A stretch of 64,000 nt of DNA from Prorocentrum cordatum (Eukaryota > Sar > Dinophyceae > Prorocentrales > Prorocentraceae). Below are positions 20,601 to 31,639 of this stretch, piece after piece. The notes beneath the pieces were generated by a model, which was given only the letters and a program-made list of their open reading frames with translations, searched no databases and had not been told where the DNA came from. Within the stretch, counting starts at the first letter, position 1, and every line of letters starts with the position of its first letter. Location of the stretch: positions 264,093-328,092 of the forward strand of contig CAUYUJ010014606.1 of NCBI GenBank assembly GCA_963575745.1, written 5' to 3'. The position numbers and the translations under genes were made by a program.

Positions 20601-21175
20601 GTTGGGCGTCGCTCCTTGCGGCGCTCGGGGTGACGCGGTGGGCGTAGCCCTCCTCAAAGGAACCAGGTGGCGCGACAGGACGAGGGCCCAAGAGAACGAG
20701 TAGCAGCGAGAGAGGGGGCGGGATGAGTGACAGCGGGAGGTGGCGAGACAGCAGAAGAGAGGAGCGATGGAGGAGGTCAAGTGTCTCGCTACGCGGATCG
20801 CGAAGAACACCGCGATAGTGATTGCCTACTTTGCGAGGCGGACTCCCTAGATCTGGGCAAGTGGGAGGAGGAGGAGGAGGAGGAGGAGGAGGATGAGCAG
20901 GAGCAGGAGCAGGAGGAGGAGGAGAAGGGTGAGACGGAGGAGGGCGAAGCGGTGGCCAGCGTTGAGCTAAGGAGGAGAAGGATCTAGCATAGATCTAGCA
21001 CCCCGGCAGTTCAGGAGCCAGCGAACCGACAAACGCTCGGGCGAGGACGCACCTTCGAAGTGCCCCCGAGGCCGTCCCTGGGCGAGAAGGTGGGACAACA
21101 AGTCAAAGTGCTGGGCTGAAGCCGGCGTTGTCGCCACAGCTCCTTGGCGGGCCTGCCGTGCAGATTCGCACCCCA
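20601..21175. other. No gene; short GGA/GAG tract
   Basis: Mixed sequence with a (GGA)n tract at about 20863-20935. The frame across it gives an acidic low-complexity peptide with no recognisable domain. Confidence 0.5.
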
Positions 21176-21565
21176 CGCCAGCCCACGTGCCGTTCACTGT
21201 CGCCCTTCTCGCACGAACTGCTCCCAGCGTTGTAGCCGATATGCTCTTCGATGCCGCCCTTCTCGCATGACCGACTCCCAGCGTTGTAGCCGATGTGCCG
21301 CCCACTGCATTCCTTCTCGCATGAACTACTCTCAGCGGTGTAGCTGTCTATTGCTCACTGCCGCCCTTCTCGCATCAACTATTCCCAGCGTCTAGCTGAT
21401 ATGTCGCTCGCTGCCGCCCGTCTCGCACGAACTGCTCCCAGCGCTGTAGCCGATATGTCGTTCACCGTCGCCCTTCTCGCATGGACGACAGACCGCGACG
21501 TGACTGCCTGACTTCTCACACGAATCGCTCCCAGTATCGCAGCTGACGATACTCGGCACCTCCTG
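21176..21565. repeat. ~53-bp degenerate tandem repeat
   Basis: Units of the form 'ccgcccttctcgcaygaactgctcccagcgttgtagccgatatg', seven or so copies. More diverged copies of the same phrase ('ctcgcac...cagcgctgcagc', 'cagtgtagctgat') continue to about 22720 between other elements. Confidence 0.8.
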
Positions 21566-22035
21566 CCCCCTTAGGCGGGGACGGAGGTTAAAATGGGGAA
21601 ACGAACCCTATACACCGACGCTTTTTCCGACCCTGCGCTGCAATTCGCACAGGAAAGCGGATCTTGGTGTATGTGGGATCCTGGTGTGTACAGTTTTCGA
21701 TGTTTCCGTTGGAAAATGGGGGAAAGGTATACACCAGACCACCCCGACGTCGTCCCCGACCCTGGTAATGTACGTGTTCCAGTTTCCGATAAAACACTCC
21801 CAGCGTAGCTCGTGTGTCGTTCTCTGCTGTCCTTCTCGCAGGAAGCTAAGAAGTGTCTTGCCCACGCCTCGCTCCTCGCTGACGACGTCTGCTGCTGGTG
21901 CTTGCCACTCTCGCACGCTGCAGCCGATGGCTACCGGCGCCGCTGAGCCCGCCACGTGTTGCCCAGCACCCAGAGTGCACGCAAACACTGCGCGCTGGGA
22001 AGACCAAAAGGTACTGATACCGCTAATCCCCGGAC
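21566..22035. other. No gene seen; diverged tandem-repeat fragments
   Basis: A short unique stretch (21590-21800) followed by scattered degenerate copies of the ~53-bp unit. Confidence 0.4.
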
Positions 22036-22172
22036 CTCTCCCGGGGTGCGTTCTGACCAGGATTTCGAGGCGAATCCAGCGGTGGCGACGAGGGCCACCC
22101 AGGAGGCCCAAAAAGAGGAAAACGGGCGAGGGGGTAGAGGTTTGGGTACCTTTTCCTCCTCCGACGCGCTCT
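22036..22172 (+). repeat. Dispersed ~130-bp repeat, copy 1
   Basis: Begins near 'cctctcccggggtgcgttctgacc', continues 'tttcgaggcgaatccagc.gtggcgacgagggcc' and ends 'ggtaccttttcctcct'. Near-identical to 30644-30775; partial copy at 26305-26375. Confidence 0.85.
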
Positions 22173-22376
22173 TCTCGCATACGCCCACTCCAGCGCTGCA
22201 GCGGATGACGCCTGGGTGCGGTGCCCACGCTGCGTCAGTACCCACTGCATGCCTGCGCTCCTGCCCGCGCCGACCCCCAGCGCTGCATAGCGGACGGCGT
22301 CGGGCCGCGGTGCCCGCAGCACGGCTGCTCCACTTGCCTGCGTTCGCGCACGACCTGATCCCTGCAGTGTAGCTGT

Positions 22377-22533
22377 AAGTCGGGCACGTGTCCCTCTACA
22401 GGAGGAAGATTCAAAAATAGTCAAAGAATAAGCAGGGGACGATTCTCCAATATTTTTTGACCATTTGGAGAGATTGTTGGGGTATGTTTTGTTCTTCGTC
22501 CAAGATCCCCCTGTAGGAGGACAGGCCCGACTT
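22377..22533. mobile_element. MITE-like element, TIR family 1, copy 1
   Basis: About 157 bp with imperfect terminal inverted repeats of some 32-35 bp starting AAGTCGGGC and including TACAGG (22377-22411 and 22502-22533). The interior is AT-rich and non-coding. The 10-bp sequence AGTGTAGCTG flanks both sides (22366-22375, 22535-22544). This may be a target duplication, although similar phrases recur in the surrounding degenerate repeat. Confidence 0.65.
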
Positions 22534-22723
22534 AAGTGTAGCTGATCAGTTCCCACGCGCCCTTTCTTTCACTGTCAGCGTCTGCTGTCGCTGCCTGCCC
22601 TCTCGCACGAGCGGGCACCTGCAGTGTAGCCGATGATCCGCGCCCACGTTCGCGTGCCCTGCAGTGCCAACTGCCGACCCTGGCCGTCGTTCTGAGGGAG
22701 CTGATCCCTCCACTGTAGCTAGA

Positions 22724-22870
22724 CGAGCGCGTTCCACTACTCGCACAGTGACTACTGGCAAATGGCCTGGATCCCCCACGGGGGATCTACGATAAATTAC
22801 ATCAAAGCAGACATGTGTGTTTTTTCGGACGTTTGCGAGTATGCACTTTGCGAGTAGTGGAACGCGCTCG
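22724..22870. mobile_element. 147-bp element with perfect 22-bp terminal inverted repeats
   Basis: The left end CGAGCGCGTTCCACTACTCG (plus CA) at 22724-22745 is exactly inverted at 22849-22870. Inside lies a second palindrome, GATCCCCC-AC-GGGGGATC, at 22770-22787. Non-coding and too small for a transposase, so a MITE or cruciform-forming sequence. No target duplication seen. Confidence 0.7.
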
Positions 22871-23640
22871 GTCAGTTGCTGATCAACATCGCCCACGCTC
22901 GACCTGCTCGTGGTAGCAGCGCTGCCCTCTCGGAAGAGCTGATGCTGATCCGCTCCTGCGCGCCCCAGAGGCCAGAAGCCCTCGTCGACCAGGAATTCGG
23001 GAGCCAACGCTGCACCCTGGCAGGCCTGATCCAGCGGGGCACCGTGCCGTGCGCCTTTGCCCGCCTCCACCTGCGTGCGCCAGGGCTGAACCTAAACGGT
23101 ATTGTTCGTGTTCGTGTTGTTCTCGTTTTCCCTCGCTTTGCCTTCAGTACGCCTCTACCACAAAACGGAGTCGAAACGAGAACGGCGCACGAAATCGCCC
23201 AAACACCGTTTAGGTCCAGCCCTGGCGTGCGCGGTGAGTCGCGCACGCCCGCGGCCCGCTCCCGCGGGAGCAGCCGCTGAGGCCCGGCTTGGGGGGCGGT
23301 CGGCCTGCCAGTGCGTCTCGCTTTTGCCTGCGCTGTGGCGGCGGCGCCGCCGACGCAGGGAGGGGGGGGGGCGGGGCAAGGCGACGCGTCCTGGGGCCGG
23401 CGTGCATGCCGGACGAGCGCTGCCGCGCCTGCCCGCTCGCACTCGGCGCATTCTTGCGCGTCCCAGAGGCCAGAAGCGCTTCCGCGTGTGCCCGCTCGCA
23501 CGCGGCGCACCCTGGCGCTGCAGCTGAGGATTCTGGGGCACCACGGTCTGATGTCGGTGGCTCGCAACGCCCGATGCCATCCCGCAGTTGGTGGGGCCGC
23601 AACGCCCGATGATCAGCTCCACAAGCGCGGGCGGCTCGGG
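22871..23640. other. No gene recognised
   Basis: GC-rich, with short phrases repeated ('gcgccccagaggccagaagc' near 22960 and 23455). Overlapping open frames on both strands have no recognisable domain. Confidence 0.45.
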
Positions 23641-24160
23641 CGCAGCACGGCCAGGAGGAGGAGGAGGAAGAGGAGGAGGATGGGGAAGTGGCAAAGAAGA
23701 AGAAGAAGAAGAAAAAGAAGCAGAAGAAGAAGAAGAGTGAAGGAGGAGGAGGAAGAAGAGGACGAAGAAGAAGAAGAAGAAGAAGAAGAGGAGACGGCAC
23801 TGGAGGCGAAGAGAGAGGCGGAGGAGGAGGAGAATGGGGGAGCAGGGTGGCTAGGAAACCAGGTAGGACGCACGTCTTACGAGAGCCTCTCCACTGGCGT
23901 TGAGTCGATCGCACGTCGTGCAGTGACAGGCCAGAGTGCGAATCGAAAGTTATTCGTCGACCTCCTGATCTCCTCCTCCTCCACCTCCTCCTCCTCCTGC
24001 TCCTGCTCCTGCTCCTGGTCCTCCTCCTCCTTCTCCTCCGCCTCCTCCTCCTCGTCCTCCTCTTTCTCCCCCTCCTCCTCCTCCTCCTCCTTCTCCTCCT
24101 CCTCCTCTTCCTCCTCCTCCTCCTCCTCCTCCTCCTCCTCTACATCCTGATATGTCCTCA
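23641..24160. repeat. Purine (GGA/GAA) tract followed by pyrimidine (TCC) tract
   Basis: 23650-23845 is GGA/AAG-rich and 23965-24150 is TCC-rich, so the two could pair as a long imperfect inverted repeat around a ~120-bp spacer. No coding support. Confidence 0.9.
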
Positions 24161-24224
24161 TTCTTCTGGTCTTTTCCTTTCATCCTTCTTTCTCGTCATT
24201 CTCCTCCTCTACCTCATCCCGTCT

Positions 24225-24640
24225 CGTGGTCCTCCTCCATCTCCCCCTCCTCCTCCTCCTCCTCCTCCTCATCCTGCTCCTCTTCTTCCTCGTACTTCTC
24301 GTCCTCTGCCGTCCTCCAGACGGGGCCCGAAACGGGGCAAAACGCCAAATATCCAGATCTGAGGGCACCTCTTCCCAGACCCTAGAACTCCCTGGGACCT
24401 CCTCTCTCCGCCCCCTCGCTGGAGGAGGGGCGAGGGAGGGAGGAGCGGGAAGGAGTGGAGGAAGAGCTGTCCATCTCCTCATTATCTTGCGCTGTGCTTT
24501 CGTCTCGCTCTCTCTCTCTCTCTATATCCCCCCTCTCTATATCTTTATCTCTCCCTCTCTCTCTCACAGTGTGTTCTCCCTACATAAAAATTACATGTAT
24601 ATATATATATAGGTATATATTTAAACACAAACACATGTAT
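24225..24640. repeat. TCC, CT and TA microsatellites
   Basis: (TCC)n at 24245-24290, (CT)n at 24505-24570 and a short (TA)n at about 24595-24620, with unique sequence between. Confidence 0.85.
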
Positions 24641-25778
24641 AGGCTACACAATCGATTGTCTGTGCGCATACCGTGTATGGATATGTATGGTGTCTCTTCC
24701 TCGATGTGTCGATCTACGTAAACTGAACCATGTCCACCTCTCTATCTCTCACTCTCGCGCTTGCTCGTTTGCCTCGCTCCCTCACTGCTCCCTCCCACCA
24801 GTCATTGTTGTTCACACGGGCAACTCGCCATGCACGAGATTTATAGGATCGCTCCGTTCCACGCGGCGGCCCCGCGGCACACGCCTAGCGCCTCGGCGTG
24901 GGCGCGTCCCGGGCCTTGTCCTTGCGATCGTCGCGGTCCCTGTCCCTGTTCGGGAACCCCAGACATCCCGCGCCTTGGAAAAAGTCAGGCGGCCGACCCT
25001 TCGCCAATCTTGGCATCTTCAGGCTGGTTTCGGGCCTCAGGAACGTCAAATCCGACTCGAGATGAAAAACCAGCCCTGGGGAAGGGATCGAGAGGTCCGG
25101 GGGCCCACGCATCAAAGAAAGGGAAATAGCGGTCAATGAAAAGGAATCTTGGTGTCCTGGCTGATAAAATGCTGGCTTCTAAACGATCGTTGCAGTATTT
25201 TCTTTATTGTGTTTGTTGATCAGCTTTTTCTTCCCTTTTCTTTCCCTTGGCTGATCCTCCCTTTTCTTTCCCTTTAATTTTCGAGGAACGGGGGTCATCG
25301 CCAGCCTGGGTCCGCCAGGGCCAGCTCGGGAAACCAGGCTGGCTGGGAGGAAGCTCTGCGAGCATGGGGATTAAGAAACGAACAATGTAGGGGGCAAACC
25401 AACCTACCTCGCTTTTGACCACCCTCGCTTCCAGGAGATACCAAGCGATGCCAAACTACGACCTGTACTGGTCAGGCCGCTTGACGAGGAGGCGCGTGGT
25501 ATGACTTGGTTTTGCCTGGAAGCGAAAGCGGGGTAGGTAATTCACGCTCTGACAATTATCCACTTACTTCCTCCTCAATCCCCCGGCGGGCCCACGCGGC
25601 TCCCAAGCCCAGGGTCGGCCAGGAATCGGAGCGGATTTGCTTCGGTGGCAGCGACCACGAACCTCTGGCAAAGGTGGCGCTGGCAATCTGCAAACCTGGA
25701 GTCACGATTGCGGGCAATACTTCTGTCTATATCCACTGCAGTATGGAGTTTCGGACTCCCTTCCCAAGAAACGCGAGA
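24641..25778. other. About 1.1 kb with no supported feature
   Basis: Near-average composition and no tandem repeats. Open frames are short and domain-free. A gene fragment too decayed to read is possible. Confidence 0.45.
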
Positions 25779-25893
25779 CGCACTGGATATGGATAAATTT
25801 GCCCCCTAGAGGCTCGATTTTTATCCATATCCAGTGCGCCTCGGCCTTGTGGCGCCGCTTCCAAAAAAGTCCAAGAGGCACTGGATATGGATA
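25779..25893. repeat. Perfect 19-bp inverted repeat plus third copy
   Basis: CGCACTGGATATGGATAAA at 25779-25797 is exactly inverted at 25820-25838, with a 22-nt loop. A third direct copy (GGCACTGGATATGGATATG) is near 25877, and a related fragment 'tatccactgcagta' is near 25732. Confidence 0.8.
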
Positions 25894-26304
25894 TGAGTCT
25901 TGCACGCAACGATGAGGGTCAACCTGCAGCAGGCGAGCCGACACGAGAAACAGCGGCCTGAGCAGAAGCCTGTGGCAAGGAGGGGATCCGAAGGAAATTG
26001 CTGACCCCTGACCCACTCTCCTCGGCACGCTCAGCCGGGGGCAGCAAAGATGGGGACGGCTCCGAAGAGCGGAGACGGTGCGCCACACCGACCGCGGCCG
26101 CCGTGGGGCAATCGACGCCCGCCCCGAGCGGGCCACGTCTGCGGCGACACCGGCACCGAGCCCTGCCCAAAACCTGGCAGGGCTGCCGTTGGCCCTCGTC
26201 CCCGTTCCTCCCGTCCCAGACCCAGGCAGAGCTTCGTGCGCCCCGACCTGTCGTCGCGGTCCTGGGGGGAACCAACAGATGCCGGTGCCGCCTCCCTCCC
26301 CGGA

Positions 26305-26375
26305 CCGACTCCAGGCGCGCGTTCTGAGTAGGACTCCGAGGCGAATCCAGCCGTGGCGACGAGGGCCTCGAGGGA
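26305..26375 (+). repeat. Dispersed ~130-bp repeat, partial copy
   Basis: Shares 'gcgttctga', 'aggcgaatccagccgtggcgacgagggcc' with 22036-22172 and 30644-30775. Confidence 0.7.
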
Positions 26376-27059
26376 CGGGTCCAGTCCACAAGAAACCTTC
26401 CACAAGAAACCCAATCCTGAGACCCCAGGACGTCCATAGATTTTTTGGTGTGGGCACGTCACATTTTCCATGGCAAAACCATCAAAACTCAAGAAAACCA
26501 GCGCACCCTGGAGGCAAGCAAGGCTTTTCTTTGCATGGGCCCCCACTGTATCATCCGCTTTTGTGAATCTGAGGCCCGGGAGCTCAAAAATCCCTTCTCA
26601 TGGGCTAGTTTGTACCCCCAGATCCACTCTAGATGGCCCAGGGTCCAGGGATCGAGATCTGCCCAAAGAGGCCGAAATCGAGGAAACAACGCCCGTTCAA
26701 ACAATCATAACGTCTGAAATCTGGAGATCCCCCTCCTCAGGTGCAACGGCAGGGGGGCACCAGCTCAGGGAAGAAATGTCGAGCTGGAAACGGCGATCCA
26801 TCGCCGATAGATCGGCGATAGGCCCCTAGTAGCGAATCCGCATGGTACTGGGCGGTGTCCCCCTCATGTTGCTCCTGACCTCCTCTGAAGTAAGGCGAAG
26901 CCAGGACGGGGATAACATCGGACAGAAACAAATCGGGGATCTCTCAGACCCAGCGGTTCTGGAGGATGCCTCGGGCACCGTGGCCTTCTTACAGCGTCCT
27001 GGAACACTCTGAGAGCGTTCTGGAACGCTCTGGCACGGTTTCATCTGTGTCCTAGCCTC
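26376..27059. other. No gene; small palindrome
   Basis: Mostly unique sequence. 27012-27031 is the palindrome AGAGCGTTCTGGAACGCTCT, repeated exactly at 28141-28160. Confidence 0.45.
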
Positions 27060-27182
27060 AGGTCGGGCATTTCCCCCTGCAGGCGGATCTGGAAGAAAAA
27101 CAAAAAAAGCCCTGAAAAATAGCACCAAACTGTGCTTTCACTGTCGTTGAACATTCCTCCTGTGGAGGGACATGCCCGACTT
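27060..27182. mobile_element. MITE-like element, TIR family 1, copy 2
   Basis: The right end inverts to AAGTCGGGCATGTCCCTCC (27154-27182) and pairs imperfectly with AGGTCGGGCATTTCCCCCT at 27060-27092. The ends match those of 22377-22533 but the interiors differ, which is usual within MITE families. Confidence 0.6.
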
Positions 27183-27214
27183 GATCCTCTTCATCCGAGC
27201 CACGCCAGATCGAG

Positions 27215-27380
27215 TCCTTGTCCCGGTCCCGATCACGGTCGTCGCGGTCCCTGTCGCGCCGGTCGCGGTCGCGGTCGCGGTTGTCGCGCTCCCTGTCGGC
27301 ATGGCGCTCGCCGCGCCCGCCGTCGCGGTCCCGGTCGCCGTCCTGGTCTCGGCCGCCACCGCCGCGGTCGCGGTCCTCGG
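27215..27380. repeat. GCGGTC hexanucleotide-like tract
   Basis: Degenerate (CGGTCG)n. The minus frame reads as Arg-Asp dipeptides and the plus frame as Val-Ala; I treat both as artefacts of the repeat. Confidence 0.75.
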
Positions 27381-27394
27381 GCAATTGTTTGTTC

Positions 27395-27850
27395 TTACTT
27401 TGCTAATCCCTCTTCATATGTTTCTTCTTACTCTTATTATTATTTCTTGGTATTACTATCATCATTACTCTTATGATTACCATTGTGATTAGTATTGTTA
27501 TTGTTATTAATGTTAGTCTTAGCATTCGTATTATTATTCGTCTTAGTAGTAGCAATATCATTCGTATGTTTCGCATTATTGTTCATATTTTTTATATCTG
27601 CATGTTAGTAGTATTCGTATTAATTGTATGATTGTTATTCTTATTCTTATTATTATTATGATTATCTTATTATGTTTATTACTACTACTCTTTTGGTTAT
27701 GAGTCTTAATAGCAGCATGATCCTCATTATTCCTAGTACTACTATCATTGTTCGTCTTGCTCTCACGATGCGTATGGTCATTATCCTTCGTCTCCGTATT
27801 ATTGGTAGCATTATGATTCGTATCATTATTCTTATTATTATTGCCATCAT
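27395..27850. repeat. AT-rich TTA/ATT trinucleotide region
   Basis: An AT-rich island with (TTA)n, (TAT)n and (ATT)n runs, sharply different in composition from its GC-rich surroundings. Confidence 0.85.
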
Positions 27851-28140
27851 GCCTCCTCTGCCTCAGGAGTGCGAGGAGGGGCCCCTCTCGGTGGGGGCGG
27901 GGGGGGGCGGTCCGACGCTGCCCGGGGGGCTCCGAGGCCCGTGGCCTGCGGCTGCGAGGCCGCCCCGCGGCTCTCGCGCCCTTCTCGCGCGAAAAAGCGG
28001 GAAGGGCGGCCGCCGGCCTCGCAGAGGCAGGGCGAGGAGAGTAGAACGACGCGAAGATCGGGACAAAATCGGATCGGGATAACTCGAAATCTCTGAGAAT
28101 CGGCGGGTTGGGAGGATGTAGTGGGCGCCGCGGCCGCTCC

Positions 28141-28181
28141 AGAGCGTTCTGGAACGCTCTGAGAGCGCTCCGGAACGCTCT
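28141..28181. repeat. Two adjacent palindromes
   Basis: AGAGCGTTCTGGAACGCTCT (28141-28160), then GAGCGCTCCGGAACGCTC-like (28162-28181). The first is shared exactly with 27012-27031. Confidence 0.7.
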
Positions 28182-28234
28182 GGAGCGATTTATCCCGATC
28201 CTAGCCCTGTTTTGGAGAGGAAGGCACGAGGAGC

Positions 28235-28510
28235 ATCGAGCACGGCCTGGCCTGCCTCCGAGGAGGCCGGCCCGAAAGGGGGGTGGGAGGGGGAGGAGAG
28301 GGGACGAGGGGAGGAGGAGGGGGGGGGAGAGGGGGGAAAGGGGCGAGAGGAGGAGGGGGGAAGAGGGAGGGAGGGGAGGAAGGGAGGAGAGGCACCGGGC
28401 ACGGCCTGGCCTGCCTCCGAAGAGGCAGCTCGGGGAGGGGGAGGGGGGAGGAGGAGGGACGAGGGGAGGAGGGGGGGGAAGAGGGGAAGGAGGAGGAAGG
28501 GGAGGACATC
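28235..28510. repeat. Duplicated unit with GGGGAGGA tract
   Basis: Two tandem copies of a module 'cacggcctggcctgcctccgargagg' (28240, 28398), each followed by a long G-rich purine tract. Confidence 0.85.
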
Positions 28511-28684
28511 CCAGAGTGCCGACGTCATGACTTATCCGAGGTCCCTGGAAGTTCCGACTCTTTCCCCAGCGGGAGTTTCATCCCGAGCCGTTCTGACAGA
28601 CACGGGGCCCAGTAAGTTGCAAGGGCCCCCGTGAGCCGAAAATCGTCAAAATCCCTGTCGAAAAGTTGTCACGACGCGCGATGG

Positions 28685-28916
28685 GGGAGGGAAGAGGCGG
28701 AGGCGGAGGAGGAGGAGGAGGAGGAGGAGGAGGAGAATCGGGAAGAGGAGGAAAAGCAGGAGAAGCAGCAGTAGGCACAGGAGGAGGCATGGGCGAGGAA
28801 CGAGGAGGGGGGATCAGGAGGAGGAGAAGGAGGATGCCAGGGAGGGATGAGGGCGGGAGGCGAAAGGGGGGCGGGAGGAGGAGGAGGAGGAGGAGGAGGA
28901 GGAGGTGGAGGAGGAG

Positions 28917-28954
<38 letters not shown>

Positions 28955-28970
28955 CGACAAAGACGAGGAG
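28685..28970. repeat. GGA and GAC trinucleotide tracts
   Basis: (GGA)n 28690-28750 and 28880-28915, then (ACG)n 28915-28955. Confidence 0.92.
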
Positions 28971-29089
28971 GCACGCGGGCGCGCGTCGAAATCTTCTTGC
29001 ACCCCCCGCGTGGGTCTCCGCGGGCGGGGGAGGCTGTGACCGAGAGATGCCCCATCGAGGCCGCGCCCCGGCGTGCGGGTCCCAAGGTT

Positions 29090-29417
29090 AGATACACCAC
29101 CACCACCACCACCACCACCACCACCACCACCACCACCACCACCACCACCCACCCACCCACCCACCCACCCACCCACCCACCACCCACCCACCCACCCACC
29201 CACCCACCCACCCACCCACCCACCCACCCACCCACCCACCCACCCACCACCCACCCACCCACCCACCCACCCACCACCCACCCACCCACCACCCCACCAC
29301 CACCCACCACCACCACCACCACCCACCACCACCACCACCACCACCCACCACCACCACCCACCACCACCACCCACCACCACCACCACCACCACCACCACCA
29401 CCACCCACCACCACCAC
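29090..29417. repeat. (CCA)n / (CCCA)n array
   Basis: Alternating blocks of ACC trinucleotide and CCCA tetranucleotide. The tetranucleotide gives the same open reading in all frames (Thr/His/Pro). Confidence 0.97.
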
Positions 29418-29795
29418 CTCCTCCCTGCCCCCTCCCTCCTCCTCCTCCTCCTCCTCCTCCTCCTCCTCCTCCTCCTCCTCCTCCTCCTCCTCCTCCCCTC
29501 CTCCTCCTCCTCCTCCCCACCTCCGCCTCCTCCTTAACCGCCTCCTCCTCCTCCTCTTCCTCTCCACTCCACCTCCTCCTCCACCACCTCCACCTCCTCC
29601 TCCTCCTCCACCTCCTCCTCCTCCTCCTCCACCTCCTCCTCCTCCACAACCGCCTCCTCCCCTCCTCCTCCCTCCTCCTCCTCCTCCTCCTCCTCCTCCT
29701 CCTCCTCTCCTCCTCCTCCTCCTCCTCCTCCGCCTCCGCCTCCGCCTCCGCCTCCACCACCTCCCTGCCCCCTCCCTCCTCCAACATCCCCTTCT
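29418..29795. repeat. (TCC)n array
   Basis: Pyrimidine array with occasional CCA and CCG units. Joined directly to the CCA/CCCA array. Confidence 0.97.
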
Positions 29796-30643
29796 AGTCC
29801 TCTCTCCTGGGAGGGGGGGCGGGGGGGGGTGAGGGGTGGGAGAGGCGCTGGTGGTGCCTATTTTCGTGCCCTGCCGATTTCGACGTCGGCTTCTGACACC
29901 GCGGGGATCGCTCAACATCGACCGATTCCGAATCGCCGCCGGTCGATACGACGCAAACCTCACGTGGCCTGCCTGGTTTCTCTGGGTGCGTGCGTTGGCC
30001 CCACTGGTCATCCGATCTCGCCGCAGTGATGCGCAAGCGGCTGCCGAGCAACGAAAGAGAGGAGGATCAGCGCAAACGCAGGACGCAGGGTGCACCAACG
30101 ATGCTGCAACACTCGGCGGCGAGCCTGGGGAGGAAGTGAGAAGGGGCGGGCCTTCTCAGAAGGCTCGAAAGCCCCTGGGCCTTCTGAGAAGATGTCTAAG
30201 CTCTCCCCGAAGACACAGAAAACTTCTCGGACGGTGCGAGGGAATCTGAGAAGTCCAGCCGCCTTCTGAGAAACCTTCTCCTTCTCCCCCCCCCTCGCTC
30301 GCCGCCGAAAAACACCCTCCCATCCCAGGCTCCTTCCTAACGAGTCCCTACACCTGCCATCGCTCGGACGTCCATTACCCGTGCATTGTTCGGCTTCGTA
30401 CGCGTGTTTTGCAAGATGATCCGATCTGGGGGGCACAAAAGATGGTGCTGGGGCAAAGGTGGGGATGGAAAGAAAATCGCTCCGAACAGCCCCTGGGAGA
30501 AAGAAACGCGTGAAACGAGAGTATCCAGCTTGGCCCATTCCCCAGCCCCACCTTGGGACAAAAACCCGCCCTCTCCGAACCCCCGATCGAAGATGCTCCT
30601 ACGTGGGGGAAACCGAAAGGTGCCAATACCGCTATGCCCAAAA
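29796..30643. other. About 0.85 kb with no supported gene
   Basis: A phrase 'ccttctgagaa' recurs several times at 30150-30275. Otherwise unique and without a domain-bearing frame. Confidence 0.45.
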
Positions 30644-30775
30644 CCTCTCCCGGGGTGCGTTCTGACCAGAATTTCGAGGCGAATCCAGCAGTGGCGACGA
30701 GGGCCTCCCAGAGGGCCCCAAAAAAGGAAAACGGGCGAAGGGTAGAGGTATAGGTACCTTTTCCTCCTCTGATAG
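30644..30775 (+). repeat. Dispersed ~130-bp repeat, copy 2
   Basis: Matches 22036-22172 nearly base for base, including 'aggcgaatccag', 'tggcgacgagggcc' and the end 'ggtaccttttcctcctc'. Same orientation. Confidence 0.88.
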
Positions 30776-30829
30776 ATGGTTCTCGCCGGGTCAAAAGCTG
30801 CCCACATCCGAGCGGTGCCGAGCGCAAGC

Positions 30830-31305
30830 CTCCCTCTTCTCCTCCTCCTCCTCCTCCTCCTCCTCCTCCTCCTCCACCTCCTCCTCCTCCTCCTCCTCCT
30901 CCTCCTCTTACTCATGGTCCTCCTCCTCCGCCTCCTCCTCCTCCCTCTCCTCCGCTGGGCAGGAGGCGAGCGCTCCCGCGGGAGCACCAGAGCGCGAGAG
31001 CCCCATCTGTGGGCCTGCCGCTCTCTCGCGGGGGGAGGGAGCCCCGCGGCTGCTCTTTAACGGGGCTGCCTCGCCACCCGCGTGGCGGGCGGCCCAAGAG
31101 AGCGGCCCAAGAAAGCGACGAAGAGGAGGAGGAGGAGGAGGAAGAGGAGGAGGAAGAGGAGGAGGAAGAGGAGGAGGAAGGAGGAGGAAGAGGAGGAAGA
31201 GGAGGAGGAGGAGGAGGAAGAGGAGGGATGAGGATGATGATGATGAAGAGGAGGAGTAGGAAGGAGGAGGGGGAGGAGGAAGAGGAGGAGGAGGAGGAGG
31301 AGTAC
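30830..31305. repeat. TCC tract and GGA tract as inverted pair
   Basis: (TCC)n at 30830-30955 and (GGA)n at 31120-31305 flank a GC-rich unique core. The same arrangement in opposite order is at 23650-24150. Confidence 0.9.
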
Positions 31306-31639
31306 GGTCATCGGCCTGACCTAAGGAACGATAAGAAAGGAACAAAGTCCCCTTGTTCAAAGGAATAACGCATGAGGGGCGACGAAAAAGGAGTAGCGCA
31401 TCAGGAACGTTGAACCGCGCATGCAGGCCCAAGGAACGACCGAGCCCCTTCTGAGAAGTAAATGTTCCTTATTCAAGCCGCTCGCTGGAGGGAAAATCCG
31501 CCGGCCCCATGAGGCGTGTGCGGAATCCTTCTCAGCTGCATACGATGTATCCTTATACATCATCCTTCTCAGCTGCATACGATGTCTTCTTCTACCTCAC
31601 AAGCCCCCCTACAAACGCTGCTTCCGCAGCCTGTGGGCA
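31306..31639. other. No gene; short duplication
   Basis: 'ccttctcagctgcatacgatgt' type phrase appears twice (31528 and 31563). Nothing else seen. Confidence 0.5.

Noticed and set aside
27138-27384. Arg-Asp dipeptide (RD-type) splicing-factor-like protein
   Set aside because: Confined to the GCGGTC-type tract; no RNA-binding domain or extended frame.
28669-30098. Large Trp/Gly/Arg-rich and His/Pro/Thr-rich open frames
   Set aside because: Products of the CCA/CCCA and TCC arrays; every frame is open.
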